A DNA stretch of 64,000 nucleotides, taken from contig OV884059.1 in NCBI GenBank assembly GCA_930367215.1, positions 97,700,993-97,764,992 of the forward strand, given 5' to 3'. The stretch's first letter is position 1. The number at the start of each line of letters is the position of its first letter. This document shows, in pieces, positions 54,111 through 64,000 of this stretch. Made by a program: the position numbers and the translations under genes. Below the pieces are notes generated by a model, which worked only from the letters and a program-made list of their open reading frames with translations, was not told where the DNA came from and did not search any database. This stretch comes from Pollenia angustigena. Taxonomy: Eukaryota > Arthropoda > Insecta > Diptera > Polleniidae.

Positions 54111-55879
54111 CTTTATATGGTTCTTTAAGTAACAGTAAAGGTATTCGAAGAAGTTCGTAGAAGCGGTAGGTTTTTCTTAAAACATCGTTTGTAACCATAT
54201 GGCCACCACTATATGTATATCCAATCTGGATTTCAATGACTACTGCAGAACTTGTCATGGCATGAAGTATAATGAACCTGTGTTTTGTTTTCTGTGTTTA
54301 TGTCTGAAAATTCAGTATATTAGCTAGATATACTTCGGAAACCAAGTGTTTATCTGTTTGTACGAAGGACTGTATATGTTTGGTGATTTTTGGCTATATT
54401 TAGTTTACTATATGACTTACAATTTTGATATAAGATTTCGCATTGGCTTTAAAATTTATTACAGACGGCATGTTAAGGCTTCTCCGGAAAAATAACTTAT
54501 TCGTGTCAAACGTTCGACACATCCGAAGACTGCATTCTTACTTGTTATAAACATGTATATTTTATATGTGTGTAAACTCAATGCCAAAACCTTTTAACCA
54601 GAAAGGTTAAAATAAAAGAGTATTTTATAGCGTTTTCTTCTGTCGTCCATGGCGCTATGAAATAACCCGCCAGCTGGCTAAGCAACTTTGGCTTGTTTTA
54701 TAAGTTTAATAGTCATGAAATGGTGGTAAAGAAAACATCTTTTTTTTACGAACTGATAAAATTTGTAATTGAATTTATTGCCTGTTTATTTGACTGTATT
54801 TTTTTTCGAGAATTTGTTGTTTGTGAATATATTTTTTTTCCAGGAAAAAATAAAATCAAAATTTATAGCTTCTAAAATGTAGCAAGTGAGTGGAATTGAT
54901 TTTGGGATGTTGAAAAAGAAAATTAGAATTTATTGATTATTTGGATTCTAAGATTTAAATTTGATTATCAAGCTTAAATTATTTGATAATAATGGATGAT
55001 GTTTATGCCAAAGTCACAACAAATTAGCATCCAAGTTTATTTGAGTTCATTTTAAGTAAAATATAGGTAGGGATTATATATAGCATTATTCTAACTGCTC
55101 CCTGGAAATTACGATCCCGCATGCATGATGGGCGTACCAGGTCCCTACGGTAGATGCCTAAAAGGGACATCTGTTGAAAGATTTTTATGGATACCTGCTC
55201 TCGGTCATACTCCATGGCTGTTCTTAATAACTGGGTGTCAAACAATGATGCTATCAACCGCCTTCGAGCGTGAGCGCAACCAACAGACCCAGATGAAAGT
55301 TTAAGTCCATAATCCAGCAACTAAAGCTAAAGCTATGTACCCTCTACTGCTTTTGGAAAAATGCTAGCAGCATCTCTTGAGTGGCAGTAGCACCTAAAGA
55401 TGCTCTTCATTCACGCCGAACTTTGACACATATGTTGAAATATCACCCCCTTTGTGGGATACTCAGAATATTCCTTTTCGCGGTTTTGGGTAGTTAAACA
55501 CCACGTGATCCCCAAAAATGAAGCTACCTAAAAGACAATCTTTCTGTAAGACAGAAAGCATATTCCTCAAGAAGCATACTATCGGAGGCCTCAAGCAATA
55601 TTCTCTGGTCACTCACCATCGCATGAGATCATGAAGATCTCTTCAGATCTGTTAATTCTGCATTTTTGCCGAGTCCCTGGTATTGACTGCACCTGATTTG
55701 CCCAGACGATTAAACACCAAAATGTGAAACATCGCTGCGGTGGCTCCTACCAACCTCTTAGTAAGGACTAAAAGACTCGTATCACTTTCACGGCACACTT
55801 ATAGGTCTTATTATGCACAGCGTCTGAGAGCCATACACTATTTAAACTGTCGCAGCTGCAACGACAAAAACAAGTAGGA
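54111..55879. other. Intergenic; 55.0-55.9 kb possibly retroelement-derived
   Basis: 54111-55020 is featureless. 55080-55880 is distinctly less AT-rich than its surroundings and leads into a recognisable retroelement C-terminus, so it is likely the decayed upstream part of the same element; no motif could be read. Confidence 0.35.
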
Positions 55880-56012
55880 GTCCTTAGGCACTATCCTCCA
55901 CTGGCAGAAATGGGTTCCATAGCCTTTGACGGATTGTATGATATCGACGGTGTTGAACTGGATTGTATTTTAAACTTCATTAGAAGACTGGGAGTTCTGT
56001 TAAGAGGAACTT
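55880..56012 (+). pseudogene. Non-LTR retrotransposon C-terminal tail, fragment
   Basis: An open stretch reads VLRHYPPLAEMGSIAFDGLY then DIDGVELDCILNFIRRLGVL. The 'D-L/V..I..FI' ending is like SDFDLNRIHSFIK at 18755-18795 and is typical of the extreme C-terminus of RNase H-bearing non-LTR elements. The evidence is short and motif-poor, so the assignment is tentative. Confidence 0.4.
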
Positions 56013-56767
56013 CGTGCTATTATAAAGGGTAAAGTGCTTCAGAGTACTGATTGCTAGTTCTACCTAATCTTTATCTTCCAAATATTTCGATGTAGAGTAG
56101 ACAACAAAAATTAATAAAGCCATAAAGAATTTCCCCAAATATTAAAAAAATTCCCTCATTAAAACCTTAAAACATAAAAAAAATACTTTCTGCTTATAGA
56201 AATTGAAAAAAAAAACAAATGAAATTGCAAACAAAATGCAAGAAAACTTTCACTTATCATCTTAAAGAAAAAGATTGTAAAAAACTTAAGCTTATCACAA
56301 ATTTAGAGACAACACGTCAAAATTTTCAGTTAAAGCCTACAAAGGTGCATGACGAAAACATAAAAAGAGTCGTGAATGCAACTAAAAACGAAAAAAATTA
56401 TGTGAATATTATTTACAACAATTTCAGTTGTTTAAATTGTTTTGTCAAATACGTGTAAAACGTAATGAAGAAAAAAACAAACCATGACAAATTAAATGAG
56501 AAAACCATGAAAAATTATTTTAAAAAATATTTATGTATCTAAATATTTTAAATAACATGATATTAAATTAAAATAAAGTGTAATTAAGGAACAATATGAG
56601 TTGGGAAGAAATGCACTAATGATTTTATTAAAAAAAAGCATTTTGTTGTATTGAAGAAAGTTTATTGGGATGCAAATCACTTTATTTATATAAAGATTAA
56701 GCGTTACGATAACAATGTATTGTTAAACTTAATTTACCAAGCAAAAGAAACTTAGTCCTTCAGTCCG
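56013..56767. other. Intergenic, no gene seen
   Basis: AT-rich; an 80-codon Lys-rich plus frame at 56219-56458 has AT-driven composition and no recognisable feature. Confidence 0.35.
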
Positions 56768-56856
56768 TGGTAGTTAAACTGACTAGAGTCTCTGGTGCGA
56801 GTCGAACCCGCAACGTTCGCACTACTAGCTCACTACCAACCCACCAAGGCACACAC
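56768..56856 (-). repeat. tRNA-derived SINE head
   Basis: The minus strand reads GGTGGGTTGGTAGTGAGC (A-box-like), then GCGAACGTTGCGGGTTCGAC, with B box GGTTCGACTCG at 56798-56808, spacing about 30 bases. No good acceptor stem or CCA-like end is visible and an extended tail (CACCAGAGACTCTAGTCAG) follows, so I call a SINE and not a tRNA gene. Confidence 0.55.
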
Positions 56857-57828
56857 GCAGAGACAAAATATGGTTCGGCGTTTTTACGGCAACTATACTA
56901 TGTTTATTGTAATAATATATTTTTATTAAGTATAAGCAATATTATAGTTACTGTTAACATATCAATGTTTATCGCAATTATAAATTTGAGTATTGTTGAC
57001 TGAAAAATAATTAAGAATATGGCCCTGTTCCGAAGTGCATCACTTTGCTGAATCTGATGAGAAGCGCGTTCGTTTTAGCATCACTGCAAATGCCAGCTGT
57101 TCGAAAATACATAGCAATAGAAGATGATACGCAAAGAAATCCTAAACACGTATCACAAAAATGGCTGACGAATATTTTGTCAAAACTTAGCATAAGTATC
57201 AGCTAATTTGCATGAGCATCGCAACACCTCGTACTAATCACAGATGGGCATCAGATGCAGCGCAGTAATTCATTTCCGATCACGCCCTATATTTAAACAA
57301 CTTTTAATTTAATAACATAAAAAAGCTTTACTTTTAAAGTTTTAAACATTTTTCGTCCAAACTTGTTATGCTGACATGTTAAATTTCTTTTAGTCGTTAT
57401 GCAAATATTCTGCCTGAGCCATTAAAAAGTGCCAAGGTCAAAGTTATCTAAATATGCAGGGAATCACTCATACTAGAGTTTCACGGGCCTCATGCAATAA
57501 AACACTCATACAGTCGTTCTCATTCAGTATGTATCTATAGTCAAAACAACATTGATTTATAAGTAAATGTCGTAGTTCATATGAAACAGACGTCGATATC
57601 ATATTCATACCACCTCAAAACTGTTTGACTCACACATTATCTCAGTTTGATTTATATTCTTAGGAAAACTTACAACCTATTCAGCTCATCCATTACAATG
57701 ACAACTCTTAAATTGTACCGTCTCAATGACAAAATTGTCCCAAATTGGCATTAATTGTACCAAACTTTCGCCATATTTATAAAAAAGCAAAGATATTAAT
57801 TCATAACACGTTTAATTCAATAAAAAAA
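56857..57828. other. Intergenic, no gene seen
   Basis: No coding region. A 61-codon minus frame (57011-57193) is unrecognised. Confidence 0.35.
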
Positions 57829-58553
57829 TAAAACCAAAAGAAGTGAAAATGTAAAGCCGGTCAAGCCCGACTATTTGATACCCTACATCACATATAATTA
57901 CAAATTTTCGAAAGTGTTCTCTATATTAGGCCAATGGGCAGTCATGGACTCACCAGATTAAAAACTTCATATTGATGAGATTTTTTTGTCCTTAAATGAT
58001 TTTAGGAAGGGCGCTTATATGGGACCTATGGTTAATTTTGGACCTGCCAGCACATAATTTTTCATAACATAGTAGCTGTCGTAGGCAATTTGTATGTCAA
58101 AATTTAAAAGGAAGGTATGGCATTAAAAGTTTTTTCCGGGAGTAGAATTTTTATTGGAGCTATCGTCAAATATGGACCGATTCCAATAAAATTTGTTAAG
58201 ATGATTTAGATTGCAATAAAATGAGTAAGGCCTCAATTAAATCTAAATATCACTATTCCGGCAAAAGGTTTGTGTGGGTGCTATGTGAAATTATGAACCG
58301 AATCTCACCATTTGTAGTAGGCTTCGTCCTTATGAATTAAAATCAATTTACAAAATTTCATAACACAGGAAACGTCCTATCTGACAGCCACCCAGACTGA
58401 GAGTCATCGCTAAATCAACTCAGAAAGTGATATTGAGTTGATCGGTATACAAAAAGGTGGGTCTAGCACCAATATTTTTTAATGTTACACACATCAGCAC
58501 AAACGCATAATACCCTCTCCACTATTGTGGTGTGGATATACGAAATAATTATT
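57829..58553 (+). repeat. Dispersed repeat X, copy 2
   Basis: Starts AAGTGAAAATGTAAAGCCGG, CAAGCCCGACTATTTGATAC and ends GTGATATTGAGTTGATCGGT, ACACACATCAGCACAAACGC, ATAATACCCTCTCCACTATT, GTGGTGTGGATAT. Start and end carry short inverted words (ATACCCTACA.CACA / TGTGGTGTGGATAT). Confidence 0.7.
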
Positions 58554-59361
58554 TTTGCAAAATACTTCTCTTTTTTTTCAAAGGCAGCCAAAAGTGTCCT
58601 ACAGGGATATACTTATGTATGTATGTACTTACTATATTAGGATATCATCATGAATACAAATTAATAATGCAATACTTTGTAGTTCAGGCCAGGCCTTGAG
58701 GTATGTTAAGACAAGTTTTATTGTTTTAAAGAGTGAGTTAATCCACCTGAAAGAAATTATTAAACTTCGTAAGCTTTTTCTTTATTTGTGCCAAAAAAGG
58801 ATGAATTGTACCAGTGTACCTTTTCGGCAGCGGCTCTCAGTACGTAATACAATTTCAAGAAATATCAAACTAATTTGTGCCAAATTGAATCCATTCCTTC
58901 ATTAATTGAAGCAAAGCAACACTCTAAAAGCCACTTAATGCAAAACCTAATTTTTTTACTTTGTTTATACAGAACATCACTTATCACTTTATCACTATCA
59001 AAATTTAGTTGAGAAAGAATCAGTCAGTGGAGGAAGAACGTTGTAAGTTACTAGCAAAATTTTACGAACGGATTTTTCTAAAGTAAATATTAATTGTAGC
59101 AGGGATACAAAAAGAAAATTTCACATGGAAAATTGGAGAGACAATAAAAATAAAAGATCGAAAAATAGTGGAATGCTTACATTAAAAAAAAAAAACAAGA
59201 GCATACATTCAAAACCGCTCCAGAGCAGAGAATGTGAATGTGTTTTATAAGCCTATAGTCATGATGCTTTTCGTAGTGAAAAATTTTAAACTCACATCGC
59301 GTTTTTGGATATGAAACATTTTAGCACAAAAAAAAAAAAAAAAAATAAGCAAAACTTAATA
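58554..59361. other. Intergenic, no gene seen
   Basis: AT-rich, A runs at 59182-59194 and 59330-59345. No coding region supported. Confidence 0.35.
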
Positions 59362-60020
59362 AAAACAAGTAAGAAAGTATAGTCAAGCCCGACCATATGA
59401 TACCCTACACCACAGTATTTAAAAACACATCATGCTTATGTGTCCATGTAAATATGGATTTATCTATGTTCAAAACTTCATGAAAATCGGTTTGAAAGTT
59501 TGTGAGAGGCAGAAATTGCCCCCTGCCTCCCTTGTTATCCTATTTTTTAAAAACTGTATAGCTAATGTGTCCCTATAGATATGGATCTATATATGTTTTA
59601 AATTTCATTAAAATTGGTTTGACAGGCAGAAATTGCCCCTATCTCCCCTCGTGGTCCGATTTTTTTAAAAATTTATACATTTTGTGTCCATATAGATATG
59701 GTTCTATCTGTGTTTTAAATTTCAGTATAATCGGTTTGTTAGTTTCTGAGAGGAAGAAATATCCGCCTATCTTCCCTCGTGGTCCTACGATTCGGCCCAT
59801 TTTCAATAGGCTTGGTCCTTGTGCCAATAAGAACCTGTGACCCAAATTTTGTCAAATTATCTCACCCAGCCGGACGGACATCGCTAATTCGACTCAGAAC
59901 GTGATTCTGAGTAGATCGGTATACTTTGAGGTGGGTCTAGTAGGACCACAATTTTAAGGCGTAACACACATCAGCACAAATGCATAATACCCTCTCCACT
60001 ATTGTGGTGTGGGTATAAAA
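59362..60020 (+). repeat. Dispersed repeat X, copy 3 (best preserved)
   Basis: AAACAAGTAAGAAAGTATAG, TACCCTACACCACAGTAT at the start; AGCCGGACGGACATCGC, GTGATTCTGAGTAGATCGGT, CATAATACCCTCTCCACTAT and GTGGTGTGGGTATAAAA at the end. An internal unit around 'CCTATAGATATGGATCTATA..CATTAAAATTGGTTTGAC' is repeated three times (59430-59760). Confidence 0.75.
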
Positions 60021-60030
60021 ATTAAGCAGA

Positions 60031-60776
60031 AATAATAAAGTATACTCGATCGAGCCCTACCCTACTCTGCAATATTTAAGAACTGATTTTCGAGAGTGGA
60101 CCCTATTCAGACCCATTAACAACCAAAATAAAACTATGTTCTGAAATTTAGATCTCCTCATCTACATGAGATTTGCTTACTTTTAAGTGATTTTGGGATG
60201 GGGTTTAACTTCGGGCCTTCCAGTACAATATTTTGTCATGACATATAGTAGCTATCGTTTAAGTTATTGTTAACAACTTTGATGTTAATACCAATATTTA
60301 TATGAAAGTTATAGAATTTTTAGGAAGTGTATAGTATTATGTGTTAAAATATCCACTGATTTAAATAAAATTTGGTGAGATGGTTAAGATAGCATTAAAT
60401 CAAGTTGGGTCCAAATCTAATCTGTACTAACATAATAAGATTGTTATTGAGCACAAAGAACCTATTCCGAAAAGAAGTTTGTTAGGGGGCTATGTGAAAT
60501 TAAGGCCAGATTCTCCCCATTTTCTTTGCTTACTTGATCCTTGTGCCAATTATAGCCTTTGTACCAAATTTCATCAAATAATTTGTATGATTGCGACCTG
60601 TCCTTCGCGCACAAGGTTCACAGCTAGCCGGACGGGCAACGTTGGATAGGCTTAGAAAGAGATTCTAAGTTGATCGGTATACTAAAGGGTGGTTATATGA
60701 TCAATATCTTAAGGTGCTAAAAACATCAGATCAAATGCATAATACTCTCCCTACTATGTCGGTGTGGGCGTTAAAA
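60031..60776 (+). repeat. Dispersed repeat X, copy 4
   Basis: Immediately follows copy 3 in the same orientation: AAAGTATACTCGATCGAGCC, CTACCCTACTCTGCAATATT at the start and CATAATACTCTCCCTACTAT, GTCGGTGTGGGCGTTAAAA at the end. More diverged than copy 3. Confidence 0.65.
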
Positions 60777-60911
60777 GTAGTCTCGCCTTTTAAAAAAGAT
60801 TTATCGCTCTCCTGAAAAATTTTAATTTTGTTACATTTTTGTCACTTTGATTTAATTGTATCTTTACTTCTTATAATTTTTCGCATATATAGGGATACCA
60901 AATATTAAAAT

Positions 60912-61447
60912 GGGGGGGGGGGGGGGGGTTGGTGCTTTAAAACCTTACGAGATAAGGCCATGATGACTTTATTGCTCAATTTAATGGGAGATAAAGCCAT
61001 AATGGCCTTATTGCCCAATCATTGAGAGGTATGGTCATATTTAAAATTTTGCGAAATGAGAGATATAGCCATATTTTTCCAGAATATTGTTATGCATGGT
61101 GTTAACATTCGGTAATAGGGAAAATCCTTAGTTATCATTGAAAAACATATTTTTATTCTTGTGACGCACACAGGAAAACTTTATTCAGCGAAGCCACCTG
61201 CCGCGTCCTACTAGAGGAAAAAACCCCTAAGAAGAAAACTTTAGTATGCGAAGCCAGATTTCAATAATTAACTTTAGTGTCTCCGGAATTGAAATGAGAG
61301 ATAAAGCCATTTTCTAATATTGCTAATGTGAGCTAAGACCATGATGGCTTTATCTCCAATTCAAATAAACAAAAGGCTTTATCTCCCTATTGAAGAGAGA
61401 TAAAGCCATCATGGCCTTATCTCACATGGTATTAAAGCACCCCCCAG
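60912..61447. mobile_element. MITE with G-run ends and ATAAGGCCAT palindromes, 536 bp
   Basis: The left end is a run of 17 G then TTGGTGCTTTAAAACC; the right end, reversed, is GGGGGGTGCTTTAATACC. Next on both sides comes GAGATAAGGCCATGATGGCT (one mismatch on the left). The word GATAAAGCCAT(A/C)ATGGCCTTAT recurs several times on both strands and is itself palindromic. No ORF. Confidence 0.7.
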
Positions 61448-63325
61448 ATTTGCAACGGTTTGCAGAAACTAAAGTCATATTCGGTACCAAAAGCTTATTT
61501 TATATAAGAATCAGCTGAAACAGTGTCAGGAATCGATATCTTTTTTTTTGCAGATCAGGGTAATCTATTACCCTTTCAAAATATGTACGTTTAATTAATA
61601 ATTGACACAAAATCTTTTTTAAAAATTTTAACCACCAACCTAAATCTGTAAAAAGTGTTTATTTTATCAATTGTTTATCAGTATTTATTTAAGTTATTTA
61701 TTTTATTTAAGCATAATTTATATTCAAATTAAACAAAAAGCTAATTTTTTTTTGCATTTTTATGACCGAAAACATGAGTTATTTATATTCTTTTTTTTTA
61801 TGTCGCACATTTGCTTTTAAAATTATTTATATACTACAGTGCGTTTTTTTTTTAATTTTACTGTTTTGAAAAAAAAAAACAAAATAATTTAGTTTGGCTT
61901 ATTGTTAAAGTTTCCGTATTAGTTTTTTTATGAGCTAGTTTTTGTTCAAAAAAAAAAAAAAAAAAAAACAATTTATTTTTTAAACTTATTGTAAGTCATT
62001 TTAAAAGAAATTTGTGTTTAAAATAAAATTTTAAATGTTAAATGTATGTAAGTTTGGCATCTGAAAATAGGGGCGTTCGTGTTTTGCATACCCAGTACCA
62101 GTTTAACAGTGTCAACTTAGTTACTTAACACGACAGATGCACAGATACTGACATATTTGCATTTACAATTAAATTTTATTTTGAAAGCATACCCCAGCAT
62201 ATACATATATAAAAGCTTATACATATGCAGCATTTAAATGCACTAAAAGAAATTATTCAAGAGGAATGCAAATACGAGCTGAGATTGCATAAAATTTGCA
62301 GAGTGAATATAAAGTACTTTATATTTCCAAAAGATCATATTAAAATTTGGCCCAATTTTTTTTTAAACAATATTCTATTTTAATTTCTATTTTTCTAAAT
62401 CATCTATAGAGCAACGTTAGTATTAAAAAATTTATCAAGTACAGCAGTCCTTAGTTTTTTTTTTTTTTTTTAACAAATTACATTTTTTGTCGATATATTA
62501 ATTACTCCCACTTCCATTATATGTACATACTTGTATTCATTCACCTCATCACCCACATTTTCCCAAAGTATCACTTAAATATTTATTATGCAGGCTTATT
62601 AATGTACATCCATAAAATATGTACAAAAAAATATGTGTATTTTTATTTTGTGCAACCTGCTAGCTAAAGAGAAGTATTGGGTTTTAAACCCTGCCTTTAT
62701 ATTTCTGTTCAATAACCAAGTTGCATGACCTTTTCTATGAACACAATTTGAAAAACAATAGATACTTCGGCATCACATGTCATGAAATGAAAATGAGTTT
62801 GAAAGGTTACAAATTCAAAATTAGTTACTAATTAAAAATAATTAATTAAATTTTAAATAAAAACCACAAGTGAAAGTTTTGAGATGTACTCGTATATGTA
62901 TGTATGTAGGAAAGCCACAATAAACACAACATGTAGGCAGTACGATTACTCACACATACACACATATTTAATACATGTAATGTTGATGCCCTGCAACCAT
63001 TTGATATTACAGAAGTTTGGCAAAAGAATCGCAAATCTTTTGAGATGATCGCCAACCATACCATAGAACGAACTATCATAATTCTAATCTTGCGTAGGGA
63101 AAGCTGGCTAAAGGTGAAAGCATCGCCTTTGGGATACGAAAAAAATTCTTCCAGACAATTCCAAGAAGGCACTTCCAGAAGATTCTTTAAGGTGTGTCTA
63201 AGAAGTGACAAGAGGTATTTTATGATCAATTTAAAAAAATGCGCCACAATTTTGAAGTTGTTTTATAACATTTCTTAAAGTCAATGTTTAATTACATTAA
63301 GTTTATTAGGGAGATCGAGAGGTTA
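61448..63325. other. Intergenic, no gene seen
   Basis: AT-rich with several homopolymer runs (61951-61967 A, 62457-62471 T). A 78-codon plus frame at 63045-63278 has ordinary composition but no recognised motif. Confidence 0.35.
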
Positions 63326-63445
63326 GTATTTTAGGTTTGCCCAAGTTGAATATTTTAAAATGTCCATTTTTCGAACATCAAATAAACCAGGTATTTTGGT
63401 AACGCAAACCGGTTATTTTAGGTTTGCCCAAGTTGTATATTTAAA
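63326..63445. repeat. Short direct duplication, about 86-bp period
   Basis: TATTTTAGGTTTGCCCAAGT occurs at about 63328 and 63414, each followed by TG-ATATTTAAA. Two copies only. Confidence 0.7.
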
Positions 63446-63599
63446 CGGTTATTTTGGTAAATGTGTAATTTATATATGTACGTTTTCCTTACTTTTGTTA
63501 TAAATGTTTTATTTTTCTTAAGTATTTTTCTAATTGAATATAAGCATGTGTTCTTGTTACAAAATCATAAACTATTCAAAATACTAAAAAAAAAAATGT

Positions 63600-63830
63600 T
63601 CAGCTTAACCTTCATAAGGTCTTCGGGTTAAATCTGACCCATTTTAAAATAAAAGGTTAATTTTTTCTAAGAGTGAGTGACTTATATTGTTCATATTTTA
63701 TGACTTTTATTTAATTTAAAATGCCAACAAGGACGTTAGTTTTTCAGAAAAAAATATTGGCGGAAAAAATATTTATAAAATTTTTTGCACTCAAGGTTTG
63801 GGTCATATTTGACCTGTAGCAAAATTCTTT
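63600..63830. repeat. Possible MITE fragment with GGGTCAAATTTGACCC-like words
   Basis: AACCTTCATAAGGTCTTCGG, GGGTTAAATCTGACCC at 63608-63642 and GGTTTGGGTCATATTTGACC at 63795-63815 are inverted-type words often seen at insect MITE ends. Boundaries are unclear. Confidence 0.35.
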
Positions 63831-64000
63831 AATTTTCGTAAGAAATTTACAGTTGTTATTTATTTGTTTTTTTTTCACCTCCAGTGACATAAATTATTTT
63901 GAAGTTTATTAATAATAAAGGTTAATGTTTATTTGATATTGATTTGACTGCAGTTGGCGACACCAAAATTTCGCACTTATTGGTTCTCTAGTTAGCTAAA

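Noticed and set aside
55024..55320. 98-codon minus-strand frame
   Set aside because: Lies in probable retroelement debris; contains no recognisable domain.
56768..56856. Functional tRNA gene
   Set aside because: A and B boxes are present but no acceptor stem pairs and no terminator T-run follows at the right place.

Overview
The window looks like AT-rich, transposon-dense intergenic DNA from an insect, most likely a higher fly (Diptera). The case rests on Transib, I-like, Jockey-like, Penelope-like, hAT-like and mariner-like sequences and on a short repeat ending near 'CATAATACCCTC' that I associate with calyptrate flies. The species is an inference. I found no complete host gene. The best host candidate is a 48-codon frame running off the left edge (1-150, minus). 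There is no rRNA gene, CRISPR array, bacterial gene or convincing stand-alone tRNA gene.

Layout. 1-9.2 kb: possible host exon, a dispersed repeat, the 5' end of an RTE-like retrotransposon, two MITEs, and an inverted cluster of a SINE-like repeat with tRNA-type A and B boxes. 9.2-18.0 kb: a nest of elements. A foldback element with long inverted arms holds a non-LTR fragment. That fragment is split by a hAT-like element (8-bp target duplication, carrying a mariner relic) and by a nearly complete I-like retrotransposon (13-bp duplication), which is itself split by another non-LTR fragment. 18.6-22.9 kb: retrotransposon relics and MITEs. 24.2-27.8 kb: a complete-ended Transib element with a RAG1-like transposase, a 5-bp CGACG duplication and termini resembling the RSS heptamer, but a broken gene. 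27.8-39.3 kb: mostly unannotatable AT-rich DNA with small inverted-repeat elements, a (CAAA)n tract and a SINE-like copy. 39.5-42.2 kb: a DNA transposon with perfect 34-bp TIRs and an intact 621-codon ORF, the best candidate for a poorly described, possibly active system. 42.2-46.3 kb: a tandem repeat array, two Penelope-like GIY-YIG fragments with hammerhead-like motifs, and an RTE/SINE-like tail. 46.4-54.1 kb: a mariner relic split by a MITE, a 2.7-kb satellite-like array and three more foldback copies. 54.1-64 kb: retrotransposon scraps, a tRNA-derived SINE head, three copies of the dispersed repeat and a G-run-ended MITE.

Nothing here forms a pathway. The biology is transposon succession: several insertion events can be ordered from target duplications and from comparison with an uninterrupted homologous fragment inside the same window. 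Most coding sequences are decayed. The intact ones are the 621-codon transposase-like ORF (40027-41892) and the I-like ORF1 (15978-17252).
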